From Haematobia irritans (Eukaryota; Arthropoda; Insecta; Diptera; Muscidae): a stretch of DNA of 64,000 nucleotides. This document shows, piece by piece, positions 33,515 to 44,193 of the stretch. Positions within the stretch are counted from its first letter, which is position 1; every line of letters begins with the position of its first letter. Made by a program: the position numbers and the translations under genes. Location: assembly GCF_050003625.1 (NCBI RefSeq), contig NC_134398.1:69882891-69946890 (forward strand), written 5' to 3'. The notes beneath the pieces were generated by a model. The model worked only from the letters and a program-made list of their open reading frames with translations, had not been told where the DNA came from and made no database searches.

Positions 33515-33661
33515 GGTGGTTTATTATTTCCACCACACGTGAAATTCGTAATAAGTACTTATTACGATGAAATACTCCGCTATTAGTAAAACCCGTCCGT
33601 TAAGTTCGACGGTTGAAAAAAAGTTGTGCCTTTGGAAGAACTTCCAAATTTTTTTGCTGGG

Positions 33662-33822
33662 ATATGCAAAAATGCTTGCAATTGTTCAATAATTCGTCTC
33701 TTTAACTGTTGTGTTCCCTGTATATTGCACCACTCATTTAGCTGATCCACAATCGATGAAATGAAATAAATTATGAAAAATTGATGCGGTTCATCCAATG
33801 TTGGCACCATTGAACCGTGCAA
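33662..33822 (-). pseudogene. Helitron protein fragment (middle part)
   Basis: GSMVPTLDEPHQFFIIYF and RRIIEQLQAFLH resemble the conserved N-terminal region of Helitron proteins (usually ...FLQIYF... and ...L..ML...N). It stops at the family C MITE border (33661) and resumes beyond it at 27986. Confidence 0.55.
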
Positions 33823-33933
33823 TTGATATATTTGTCATTGTATCTGTATGTTATTTGCAAACAGTCATTTATTGAAGAAATACTTTGTAATTTCTGATCG
33901 TGTGGTGTATACGTAGTTGTTATGTGTTGCAAT

Positions 33934-34221
33934 TCATTGTGTTGGTGTGAGAGATTGGGTGTGTGTTTTGAACTTTAATGCATTGCAATATCGGCATATA
34001 GTCGTCATTGGTCCAATATCTAAATTTTCATCATCACTGTAGTTCGAAGTGGGATCATATTGGAATGTCATTCCCTTAAATTTTGTAAATACACTTGTTG
34101 CTGGCTTGTATGTCTTGTGCGGCGGACGATGGTCGCACGTCGCCCTAAAGGCATTTTGGTCTATGGACAGAGTGGTGAAGTTAACTTCAAATGCATGATC
34201 CACAAAATTTACACAGTTCAA
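33934..34221 (-). pseudogene. Helitron protein fragment (N-terminal zinc finger)
   Basis: 95 residues. DIGPMTTICRYCNALKF matches the style of the N-terminal C-x2-C zinc finger of Helitron proteins (M..C..C.AL.W/F). Preceded upstream (minus strand) by the duplicated leader at 34255-34575. The partner Cys pair downstream is not in this frame. Confidence 0.55.
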
Positions 34222-34254
34222 CTTACTATCTTAAAGACAAATGTCTGCTGTTTA

Positions 34255-34575
34255 AAGTCACTAAAAATTTGCACAATACACGTAATTGATTTGATGATTT
34301 CCAATTGAAATGTCAGGAAACGATTAAGTTATTTTTTTAATACTTTTTTTCGCAATTTCACAGTGTACACAATGCCGGTTTGTCAAATGAACATTTTTCA
34401 CATCACTTTTGCATACTAAAAATTTGCACAATACACGTAATTGATTTGATGATTTCCAATTGAAGTGTTAGGAAACTAATAAGTTATTTTTTAATAATTT
34501 TTCACAATTTCACAGTGTACACAATGCCGGTTTATAACATGAATATTTGTCACATCACTTTTACAACTTCTTAAA
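34255..34575 (+). repeat. Two-copy 165-bp tandem repeat in the Helitron leader
   Basis: aaaaatttgcacaatacacg at 34262 recurs at 34427; each unit runs through atttcacagtgtacacaatg and acatcacttttgcat/aca. It lies just upstream of the Helitron protein start on the minus strand. Confidence 0.8.
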
Positions 34576-34992
34576 TCTTTCGCAAAAAAAATAAAAATAA
34601 AAAGCAACTGCGATGAATTCAAGTTATAATTTTTTTAATGTGCGCTGTGTGTAAAAAAAAGATTTTCCCGCTTTTCTGTTGAAACTTTCTTGAATTTTCT
34701 TTGCTATAAATTTTACGGAGCGCGAGACCTTTCCAACGAATGCAAAACCATGGAAATAGGTTCGTGCGTTCTGGAGTTATTGCATCAGGAAAGAAAACCC
34801 CACTTATTTTTGTATAGTAAAAAAAATATGAGATAAAAATGTCTGCTGGTTTGGCTGTGGCGACGGATTCTTTTTTGATTTATGTCAAATAATTGCCTAG
34901 TGTGACCATAGCATAAGTCTCATGACATAACTGCTAGTTGGTCAAAGTTTCAAATAAATATTGTCATTGTATTTTTATTTTTATTTTTTTAG

Positions 34993-35255
34993 AGCCATGC
35001 GTGAAATCCGTGAACATTCGCAGCGTCAACGAATGCAACGTGCTGCTGCGAGGGGCAGAAGAGTTGCCACCCCGGGCATACCTTTACCACAGACATCTAC
35101 ATTGCGTTCGAGGCGTCATTTGGCAAATATGCTAATTGGCTCTGCATTAATTTTTATAGCATGCTGGACACCACATGTTTTTTGTGTCATTTACAGAATT
35201 ATGGGCTACAATAACTACTGCAATAAATCATCAAGATATTTTAACTTATTATTGG
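34993..35255 (+). CDS. Class A GPCR, coding exon 3
   Basis: Acceptor with a T-rich tract and ag at 34991-34992, donor ttgg|gtaag at 35255. It completes the Arg codon split from exon 2 and encodes residues 445-532 plus one base: the rest of a basic third cytoplasmic loop (about 125 residues in all, with REIREHSQRQRMQR), TM6 with the class A CWTP motif (502-505), and the third extracellular loop. Only 80 bp separates the acceptor from the outer TIR element, so the transposon nest abuts the splice site without disrupting it. Confidence 0.9.
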
Positions 35256-35319
35256 GTAAGTTTGAATGGCCTGTTTTTGTACTTTTTTTTATTTATGCTA
35301 AATATTTATTTTTCCACAG

Positions 35320-35573
35320 GTTACATGTATTCCGCCCTTAGTCCCATCATTTATTGGGCTCTAAATCATAATAGTCTACGACAATCGCCATGCGCTCCAC
35401 TCATACGATTGCGGTCCATGCAAAAATTTTTGAGAACCCGTTTTCGATCGAATCCCGTGCCACCGGCGCCCTCATCCACCAATGAGGCCCAATTGGGAGC
35501 ATTCAATCCAAAACTTATAAAACTAACACCGAAACAATATCGTGCTCAAGCCTCATCGCATTATTTGTACTAA
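35320..35573 (+). CDS. Class A GPCR, coding exon 4 (TM7 and tail)
   Basis: After a 64-bp intron (35256-35319, acceptor ttccacag). It encodes residues 533-616 and TAA at 35571-35573. TM7 carries SPIIY (540-544) where class A receptors normally have NPxxY. The cytoplasmic tail is about 70 residues with SMQKFLRTRF-type basic residues and a Pro/Ser segment, ending SSHYLY. I see no obvious palmitoylation Cys beside helix 8 apart from SPCAP. The N-to-S change in TM7 is unusual but occurs in some receptors; function is not excluded. Confidence 0.9.
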
Positions 35574-36290
35574 AAATACGCGGGTAAACGGACAAAAAAG
35601 CGAATGTTTTTGCGCAGCACTGTATAATACTCATGTTGAACGCAATAGAACTACATATTTTTCTTCTTCCTTATGCATATATTTGTTTGTGAAAAATTAC
35701 AAAAAAAAACTCTGAGCCAATTCCTCCACAACATTTCAATTTTCTAAATGTTAAATGTATCATATATATGTACGTTAAAACAGCAAGATAGGCTTAAGTG
35801 GTAAATTAGTCTATCTAGAAATCTTCCAAAAATCTCAAAGAAAAACTTAGTTATATTACTGGTTCAGTAAAAGTGTCTTGAAAATGTACATATACACACT
35901 ACATACATACATATATACCACCCAACTTTTGTTTGAAATATATAATTAATTAAAAGGTTCTTTATGGATACTAACCGACTACCAACCATACATTATACGA
36001 ATAAGTATGTAGTGTTTAATGAATAGTAATCATTTACTCCACAAAAATTTTGCATCTTAATCAAAATTTTCCTCTCTCATTTACAAATCATGTCCATTTA
36101 TTTAAAATGCAATGTCTTCTCTTTATTAAACTTATTTATTAGTTCAGTATTAGGTTTTAAATGTAAAATATAGCTATGTAAATGATAATGAAAAGTAGAA
36201 CTTAGGAGATTGTTCTCATGAATTCAATATTACTAGACGGGAAAGTCAGTGTTGTGCAAAATTAACACCGGGATGAAGTACCCAGCAAAC
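35574..36290 (+). other. Probable 3'UTR and downstream flank of the GPCR
   Basis: No coding potential. No canonical AATAAA was found close to the stop; ctttattaaac near 36121 and similar AT-rich signals could serve. Ends at the family C MITE. Confidence 0.45.
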
Positions 36291-36828
36291 AAAGCGTCAC
36301 CAAAAAAGTAGTGAAAATGTTCTTTTTAGATCCGAAAGTGGTGCGAAATTGTCTCAGAGGCGATGAATTTAACATGGGCTTTTCCTAGGACGGATGTCAA
36401 TCATTTCAACTACCGTTGCTCTGAATTTGCATAACTTCTTAAGGTGTGATCCGAATTCTGTGTATGGGATGGGATATAAAAATTTTGTTATATTTTGCCA
36501 AATAAATAATATTTATAATGTTTTCTGATTTCTAATGCATTATAACGCTTGTCTGAAAAATTTGGCTAAAATAGTTCCAAAATTTCTCAATTTTTTTTAG
36601 AATGGATTTAAACATTTTTCGAATACATTTAAATAAGTTTTATCATTTTATTAATTCCTACTCTGTTTTTAAGCAACAAAAACGTTAAAATTACCCATTA
36701 ATAATACGAAAAAAGCGACTTATAAAAATTGTAAAAGAACTTCCTGTGTAGTTAAAATAAACAAACTAAACAAGGAAGTGCTTTTAAAGTTGTGCCTTTA
36801 GAACAACTTCCAAAATTTTTTTGCTGGG
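36291..36828 (+). mobile_element. Family C (CCCAGC) MITE, complete
   Basis: 538 bp, cccagcaaacaaagcgtcac to aaaatttttttgctggg, with TA duplicated (36289-36290, 36829-36830). It gives the uninterrupted structure of the copies at 28010 and 55231. Confidence 0.9.
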
Positions 36829-36838
36829 TAATAAAGCG

Positions 36839-37171
36839 CACGCAGAGATTAAACAAAATGTTTTTCTCCCAGTTAAAAGAACATGGTCACAATCTAAAAT
36901 GTCATGATCTTTATGAAAAAACCTTTTTCATCGTCAGAAAAAGGACGCCACTTGAGAAAAGAAAACACAAAATTAATTTTATTTATATTTTATTAACATG
37001 TAATGGTCCCAAATTCTATCATTTAAAATGCTTATAACCAGCATACATTTTTCTCTGTTCGAAAATTATTTTTACAAAGACAAAATACATGGTTTTCGCG
37101 ACAATTACATGCTCTAGATAAGCATTAAATCGATGCGGCAACCATGACTAAACATGTTTTTTCTGTGCGTG
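36839..37171 (+). mobile_element. Family H MITE, internally deleted
   Basis: 333 bp from cacgcagagattaaac to catgttttttctgtgcgtg, matching both ends of 40247-53445 with the middle missing. Confidence 0.8.
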
Positions 37172-37840
37172 CGGTTTGAATTATCGATTCCTGAAGTGCC
37201 ACCAAACAGTATTGTTCAATACAATGGAGTTTTTATATACATAACCACCTTTATGTTATGTATGTTCTCGATTTCCCTTCAAATATATTTCCGCTTTGAT
37301 TTTCCTCCAAAAAATTTAGGTTGTTCTTGGTTTCACGTGCACCAAAAAAAAAAAAAGAAACTGGAAAAATTAACTACCTCTTAAATTTAACTAAATTGCA
37401 CTCCACATTTTGAGATTTCGACAAAGCGTTGTTATTTAATACAAGGAAAAGTTAATGCCGAGGTGTTCTGTTTAACTGCAATTTAAATGAACTAAAAAAT
37501 CAAATCATGACCATTAACCATACAATAGTTAATTCCTACTATTTTTGGGAATTGTACGAAAATGTTCTTCTGCTTTAGTTCACATTGATCTTATGTGTTC
37601 GGTCATAAAGTTCAATGATGTTTAGTTCATAAAATGTGAGACATACTTAAAAAAGGACAATTTCATTGGGGTGTGAAGAAGTTAGTAAAAAATAATAATA
37701 TTTAACTACAAACAAATATTTTTTTTGCAATAAAAATAAGTTAAATTTAGCGTTAGTTTAACTATGGACTTTTTTTCTGTGTGAAGTCATATGATATGCA
37801 GAGGAAAATGTAAACATTTATTCACATTTCTGTCACATTT
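37172..37840. other. Unassigned AT-rich DNA
   Basis: No gene recognised. The sequence near 37480-37790 (aactaaaaaatcaaatcatg ... ctttttttctgtgtgaa) has the look of a decayed TA-target MITE but I could not fix its ends. Confidence 0.4.
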
Positions 37841-40800
37841 TTATACCCTTCACCACTACTGTGGTACAGGGTATAATAAGTTTGTATGTAACGCCGAGAA
37901 GAAATAGTCATAGACCCATCTTTTAGTATACCGATCGGCTTAGAATTCTGAGACGATCTAGCGATGTCCGTCTGTCTGTTTGTTGATTTATTTTTGTGTG
38001 CAAAGTCCAGCTCGCAGTTTAAGTCCGATCGTCCTTAAATTTGGCATAGGGTCATTTTTCGGCTCAAAGACGATCCCTACTGCCATATAACCGATCTGGT
38101 CATAAATGACGTATTTACCAACCGATCTTCTTCCAATTTCGTATAATTGAATATTTTGTGAGTCTCGTAAATTTTGCAAAATATCAGTCAAATCGGTTCA
38201 GATTTAGGTATAGCTCTCATATATAGCTATCGCCCGATTTACACTCCTATGGTGCCAGAGGCCAATATTTTGTTCCGTTTTACGTGAAATTTTGCACAGG
38301 GAGTATAATTGACATTATAAATATGGACTCCAAATTTGGTTGAAATCGGTTCAGATTTAGATAGCTCCCATATATAGCTTTCGCCCGATTTACACACCTA
38401 TGGGCCCAGAGGCCAAAGGTTTACTCCGAGTTACGTGAAATTTTTCACAGGGAGTAGAATTAAAATTCTAAATATGCGTTCCGAATTTGGTTGAAATCGG
38501 TTCAGATTTAGATATAGCTCCCATATATAGCTTTCGCCCGATTTACACTCCTATGGCCCCAGAGGCCAAAATTTTACCCCGTGTTACGTAAAATTTTTCA
38601 CAGGGAGTAGAACTCACATTATAAATATGCATACCGCATTTGGTTGAAATCGGTTAAGATTTAGATAGTTCAAAATCTACGGTAAATCCTTCCAATTTAC
38701 TTATAATTGTACACACTGAATTGAAATAACATTTTTACTATGCATGCCAAATTTACTTGAAATTGGTTCAGATTTCGATATAGCTGCCATATATAAATTT
38801 CCTCCGATATGGCCCAGAGGTCAAAATTTCACTCCGATTTACTTGAGGTTTTGCACACAGAGTAGGACGAACATTCTTGCTACGCATGCCTAATTTGGTC
38901 AAAATCGGTTCACATTTAGATATAACGTTCATATATACTCGCCCGATTTAGATTCATATGACCACGGAGGCCAAAGTTTCATTTCGAAAATTTTGAAGTT
39001 TTGCACTCAGAGGTCAATTAAAATTTTAGCTATGTGTGTCAAATTTTATCCAAATCGGCTCAGAATTAGATAAAGCCCCCATATATATGTTATTCCGGTT
39101 TTATCAAATATGGCCAAAGTAGCCACATGTCCCTGTAAAATCGTCACTGTTAAGTCGAAAACTCGCAAAAATGATTGAAATTTACCCATAATCTAATTCG
39201 TATATATCGACCTATAAATCATAAATGCAGATTTGCGAAATTTTATGCAATTTAAATATTTCCAATATTTATACCCAGCATATGTTTGCAACACCCAGGA
39301 GGAGACGAGATAGACATATGGTGTCTTTGGCAATATTGCTCAGGGTCGGCCTCTGAGTCGATCTTGTCATGTCCGTCTGTCTGTGGACACATTTTTGTTA
39401 TCAATGTCTAGGTCGCAATTTACGTCCAATCGACTTCAAATTTGGCACAAGTATGTTCAGAATAGAATCTTATTGATTTTGGAAGAAATCGGTTCAGTTC
39501 TAGATATAGCCCCCATATATATCTTTCGCTCGATATCTACTAATATGGCCCAAGAAGCAAGGATTTAAGCCTGATTGATTTAAATTTTGCACAAGGAGTG
39601 CAGGTGATAGTGTCGTAAATTGTGCAGAATTGTGTTGAAATCTGTTCAGATTTAGATATAGCTCCCATATATATCTTTCTCCCGATATGCACTTATATGG
39701 CCTCAGAAATCAAAGTTTTGTCCTGATTTACTTTAAATTTTGTACAGGGAGTAGAATTTTTATTCTCGATATACATGCCAATTTTGGTTGAAATCGGTTT
39801 AGATTTGGATATAACTCCCATATATATCTTTCGTCCGATTTACACTCTCTATGACCCCAGAGGTCAAATTTATAATCCGATTTAAGTGAAATTTTGCACA
39901 GGGAGTAGAATTAATATTATGGCTATGCACGCAAAGTTTGGTTGAAATTGGTTCAGATTTAGATATAGCTCCCATTTATATCTTTCACCCGATATACATT
40001 TATATGGCCCCAGAAGCCAGAGTTTTACCCTGATATGCTTTAAATTTTGTACTGAGAGTAAAATTAACGTTCTCGGTATACATGCCACTTTTGGTTGAAA
40101 TCGGTACAGATTTACATATATCTCCCATATATATCTTTCGTCCGATTTACACTCATATGACCCCAGAGGTCAAATTTGTAATCCGAAATTTTGCACAGGG
40201 AGTAGAATTAACAGTGTAGCTATGTATGCTAAATTTGGCAAAAATACACGCAGAGAAGAAATATGATTGTCACTATCATATTCGAAGAGCAAAACAATAT
40301 GATAGGAGCTATTTTTGCGGCAACCATGTAACAAATTCACCTGCAACCATGTTTGCTCAGTGAACATGGTTCTAAAAAAATTAAATTGTCCTCATCTAAA
40401 ATGTTATTATATTGATAAAAAGAATTTTGTTTCCATTAAAAGACAATGGTCACGATCTAAAATGTTATGGTATTCGTCAAAAATGTTTTTCTTCCAGTTA
40501 AAAGAACATGGTCACAACCTAAAATGTTTTGATCTTTATGAAAAAACCTTTTTCGTCGTCGACAAAAGGACGCCACAAAATTAACTTTATTTATTTGTTT
40601 TTATTTATTTATAAACTAATTCATTGTTTATTTGTATTTACTATGTCGCGCAATCAAACATCACATATTTTTACACATTCTATTTTGGTTAAATTTCAAC
40701 AATAAGTAATCATTCCAAATTTACTTCGTGCCCATCAAATGTACCAATGCAGACATCATGTAACTGCAAATAAAAATAAATTATACCATATATCAAAATG

Positions 40801-40921
40801 CAGAACAAAAACCAGGTACATTTTTTTCAATTACACTTTCCTTTTTGTGTTCACATAAAACCACGTGCCACTTCTGAGTAAATAAATTAACACACAACAC
40901 AGTAATTCCGTATTCTCCGTC

Positions 40922-41543
40922 TGATGAGTCGTTTGAGGAATTAGAGATGTGAACTTAGGTTCATACGAGTTGGGTAAAAGCCAGAAAAGAGAGCGAAGGT
41001 GGAGATGGGTCTTTAAAGGCAAACGGGGACCTTAGACATCGATATGGTATTATTAAATCAAAGGGAAAACCAAATCACTGTGACATTGAGCTCAGGCTCA
41101 CTGGATAATCATGAACTCCACACACGAACGGTTACTTACATATTTCGCTATCAAAAAATGATCAAAGTAAAAAACCACGGGAGGTTTGGAATTCGTTGTA
41201 GACTTTTATTACTTGATCGAGAGATGTGCCCAGGTGACGGCTGGATAGAGAAAGAGAAGGTGGAAAGTGAGCTCGCAGGCTACTAGATCAAAGAATAAAA
41301 GGACAGAAAAAAAAGCAGAGTTGCCACTTAGACTATTTTTTCCTTTAGCCTATTACATTATTTTCATTTAATCTATTACATCTTAACGGATATTGGAAAC
41401 TTAAGAAGACAGAAAGAAATTCAAAATCTAGGAGAATACAATTATATCTATTTTAATTCAATCCAATGTAATTCATTTCAAATTGTTATATATATTAGAC
41501 TTAATTAAGTAATGTGGTGTACTAGGAGAAAGTACATTAAACA
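40922..41543 (-). repeat. BEL 3' LTR
   Basis: 622 bp. On the plus strand tgatgagtcgtttgagga to gaaagtacattaaaca; on the element strand it therefore begins TGTTTAATG and ends CATCA. Nearly identical to 52357-52978. The open frame at 41044-41286 lies in the LTR and is not a gene. Confidence 0.97.
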
Positions 41544-41554
41544 TTCTCCCCGGC
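41544..41554 (-). other. BEL polypurine tract
   Basis: GCCGGGGAGAA on the element strand, immediately before the 3' LTR; expected primer for plus-strand DNA synthesis. Confidence 0.75.
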
Positions 41555-41571
41555 TTGGGCGAGAAGACCAA

Positions 41572-42064
41572 TTAAGGGTGGTCCAAGACTTCACTGAGTC
41601 GTTTGAGGGTTCTTATGGCAATCCGGAGAATGTGTACTGGGAGAGATCTAGGTATTCGTTGCCGTCCGGCTAATCGTATTTCTCTCATTCGTTCCTCTCG
41701 AACTTGTCGCCTAGCTTCGATACGATTGATTTCGTCTCTCAAATCTTCCTGTCTGTTCTGTGGCGCAAAGTGGTAACCGGGCTCATGATGATTGCGACCT
41801 CGCTCGATGTCGTCTAAGCTTACCCTCGGTATGGGATGTATATGTAGAAGCGAATGGTGTTCGTCGTTGCATATTTTACACCCGCTTTGAGAAGTACACT
41901 CGTATGTCCTATGTGAACGCGCCAGGCAATTGAAACAATATCCTAGGCGTCGTACTTCCCGTCGGCGAGCACCAACATCTAGGTCCAAAAAACGGCGACA
42001 GAATCGTAAGGAATGATAGCGCTCACACACTAAGCATTTGTGGAGGTCGGGGTTTCGAGGAGCC
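41572..42064 (-). CDS. BEL third ORF with zinc knuckles, possibly spliced
   Basis: Downstream of integrase, ending 28 bp before the 3' LTR. About 164 residues from RAPRNPD: KCLVCERYHSLRFC, GYCFNCLARSHRTYEC and CKICNDEHHSLLH are Gag-type CCHC-like knuckles, followed by a charged Arg/Glu-rich C-terminus (EARRQVREERMREIR). The frame extends to an ATG at 42126 with a hydrophobic start, but a strong splice acceptor (T-rich run then TATCCACAG) ends at 42065, so the hydrophobic part may be intron and the ORF the last exon of a spliced RNA. Position fits an env-like slot, content fits Gag; function unknown. Confidence 0.6.
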
Positions 42065-42282
42065 CTGTGGATATAAATAGAAAAAAAAAAATTGAGTATA
42101 CCTATTACTAAAGCTAGCAGAAACAAATCATATTCCTGAGAGGAGAATTTTGAGGAGAACCAGCATAAACTAGTGGAGACTGGTGGAAGAGAAGAGAATA
42201 CTTAGAGAAAAAACGCTAGGTGTCAGGTTGAAGAGGAGGTCAACGGAAATACTTTATGAGAAGTTTGTATACTTTTGAAAAA

Positions 42283-43788
42283 TTATTGCGATGCTGAGGA
42301 TTCATTGGATTTTATGGGCGGTTCGTAGAACAGAGGGCATATTTTTGTTATATCTCTGGTAATGGAGCCATTACTTGTGCGTATATCGACCACCCGAATA
42401 AGGCCATCACGTCCCTGATGCACAGCTTTAATACGACCTAGTTTCCATTCGCACGGTGGTATTTGATCATCCTTGATTACAACGAGTTGGTGGATTTTTA
42501 AATTCTCAGTTGGGTAGTGCCATTTATATCGTTGTTGCAATTCCTTTAAGTATTCATCCTTCCAACGACGAGCAAATTCGTGCTGTTGTGATTTCAGTTT
42601 ATCCCAACGATCAGTGTATGACAAATTATCTTGCACAGTTTCTGGAGTGGCTACGAGAGGAGCACCTCGAAGAAAATGACCGGGTGTCAAAGCAAGCATC
42701 TCGAAAGGATCGTCAGTCATGGAAGATAGCGGGCGTGAGTTTAAAACGGCTTCAATTCTTGTAAGTAGCGTCGCAAATTCTTCGAATGTATATTTGTGAT
42801 TCTGGGCAACTTTGCGGAAATGAATTTTGAAAGATTTTACCCCGGCTTCCCACAACCCTCCCATATGTGGGGCATTTGGGGGAATGAAAGACCATTCAAA
42901 ACCGTATATTTCGTATTTCCTGGCGATATCCTTCGCGGCGGAATTTAGGAATGCTTTAAATTCGTACCTTAGTTTCCTTTCAGCACCGATAAAATTTGTT
43001 CCGTTGTCAGACATTATTTTCGACGGAAGACCTCTTCTTCCTACAAATCGGATAAACGCAGCGAGAAAAGATTCGGAGGAGAGGCTAGAACACAATTCCA
43101 AATGGATGGCTTTTGTACTAAAGCAGACGAAAACGCATACGTAACCCTTCTGATAGATAGCTTGTCTGAGGTTCGAGGCTTTTATAGTGAAAGGTCCTGC
43201 AAAATCTAAACCGGTAATAGTAAACGGAAGTGAAAATGAGCTTCGTTCCTGGGGAAGTGCGCTCATTTGTTGGGATAGGAGTTTCCGTTTGTAGATAGTA
43301 CAAGTTTTACAAGACCGTATACATTTTTTGATCGCTGACCTTAGTCTAGACACGTAGTATTCCTCTCGCATAGATCGCATCAATAAATTATTTTCTGCGT
43401 GCAACAAAGTCAGGTGTAGATACGCAATGTACAATTGACAGAATCGAGATTTAACTGGCAAGATTATGGGGTGACGTTCGCTAAATCGTAAATTCGAATT
43501 AGCTATTCGCCCATTTATACGCATAATACCGCTGGGATCAAGATAGGGGTTCATTGAATAAAGTGAGCTTTTGCGATGAACTTGTTTAGACAATGTTAGA
43601 GCATTATATTCATGGGGATAATATTTCCGTTGTGTGACACGAATGAGCAAGTCTCTAGTCTCTTTAAATTCCTCGTGAGAGATTGTTAACGAGGAGGAGA
43701 CTATTTGTCGTCGTGATGATTTGTAAAATCGCACTACATAAGTGATAACTCGTAAAGCGTGAGCCCAGCATGAAAACCTATTCAACAT
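42283..43788 (-). pseudogene. BEL Pol, integrase part (same frame, after a stop)
   Basis: 501 residues. The first about 100 repeat the region upstream of the stop. Then come an integrase zinc-binding segment (HLTLLHAENN, CRSCKTC-like Cys pair), the DDE core (LDFAGPF about 191, SDNGTNF about 260, GLWEAGVK about 312) and a C-terminal DUF5641-like domain (PPCEWKLGRI, GLIRVVDIRT). It inserts element DNA into the genome. It is in the same frame as the upstream part but separated by a TAG at about 43840, so it would only be made by readthrough or from an undamaged sister copy. The listed start ATG is not thought to be a true start. Confidence 0.9.
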
Positions 43789-44193
43789 ATCATCGCTGCT
43801 GTCACTTAAGTGAAATGTCTCAACCTTTCGAACTTCTGGCTAATTCGAATTTACTATTCGCCCATTTATACGCATAATACCGCTGGGATCAAGATAGGGG
43901 TTCATTGAATAAAGTGAGCTTTTGCGATGAACTTGTTTAGACAATGTTAGAGCATTATATTCATGGGGATAATATTTCCGTTGTGTGACACGAATGAGCA
44001 AGTCTCTAGTCTCTTTAAATTCCTCGTGAGAGATTGTTAACGAGGAGGAGACTATTTGTCGTCGTGATGATTTGTAAAATCGCACTACATAAGTGATAAC
44101 TCGTAAAGCGTGAGCCCAGCATGAAAACCTATTCAACATATCATCGCTGCTGTCACTTAAGTGAAATGTCTCAACCTTTCGAACTTCTGGCGG
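43493..44193 (-). repeat. 351-bp tandem duplication inside pol
   Basis: About 350 bp (43493-43842) is repeated at 43844-44193 with a period of 351 bp, a multiple of three. The copies look identical except for a few bases at the junction, where a TAG stop is formed. The duplicated coding segment runs from KVETFHLSDSS to the GRI-NSN segment, between the A17-like/RNase H region and integrase. Confidence 0.95.

Larger units (their letters stand above)
28557..33619 (-). mobile_element. Non-LTR retrotransposon (LINE) with RNase H, I/R1/LOA group
   Basis: 5.06 kb flanked by a 14-bp target duplication aaagttgtgccttt (28543-28556 and 33620-33633). Order on the minus strand: about 105 bp 5'UTR, ORF1 with a DUF4780-like region, ORF2 with AP-endonuclease, reverse transcriptase, RNase H and C-terminal CCHC knuckle, then a 3' tail ending in AACCT repeats. 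The RNase H domain and ORF1 type suggest a LOA-like clade; clade is inference. Both ORFs carry breaks, so this copy is dead. Confidence 0.9.
28010..33661 (+). mobile_element. Family C (CCCAGC) MITE inside the Helitron frame
   Basis: Own sequence 28010-28556 and 33634-33661: starts cccagcaaaaaaagcgtcgc, ends ccaaatttttttgctggg. The flanks are AT on both sides. The insertion interrupts the Helitron reading frame between an LQAFLH-type segment and the FKTALER segment. Sister copies: 36291-36828 (TA duplicated) and 55231-55735. It is itself split by the LINE. Confidence 0.85.
27702..34833 (-). mobile_element. Helitron, internally deleted and interrupted
   Basis: Read on the minus strand: the 5' end starts TCTCATATTTTTTTTACTAT next to an A; the 3' end has a hairpin (GGCGAAC...GTTCGTC) a few bases before a terminal CTAG next to a T. 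On the plus strand the flanks are A (27701) and T (34834), fitting Helitron insertion between A and T. Without the nested MITE and LINE it is about 1.5 kb. Fragments of the Helitron protein remain, but the Rep (HUH) and helicase cores are missing, so it is non-autonomous. Confidence 0.8.
27290..34912. mobile_element. TIR element hosting a five-part nest
   Basis: Outer ends are inverted: gctatggtcacacta | ggcaattatttgac (left, split by a foldback MITE) and gtcaaataattgcctagtgt then gaccatagc (right). After removing inserts only about 200 bp of own sequence remain, so it is a small MITE of unknown superfamily. It holds the family M MITE at 27305-27593 and the Helitron at 27702-34833. Confidence 0.75.

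Noticed and set aside
8233..35573. GPCR as a pseudogene because introns are full of transposons
   Set aside because: All four exons join in frame with good GT-AG sites and no internal stops; intron transposons are normal in such genomes.
41044..41286. 80-codon frame (also at 52479) as a gene
   Set aside because: Lies inside both LTRs; it is duplicated only because the LTRs are.
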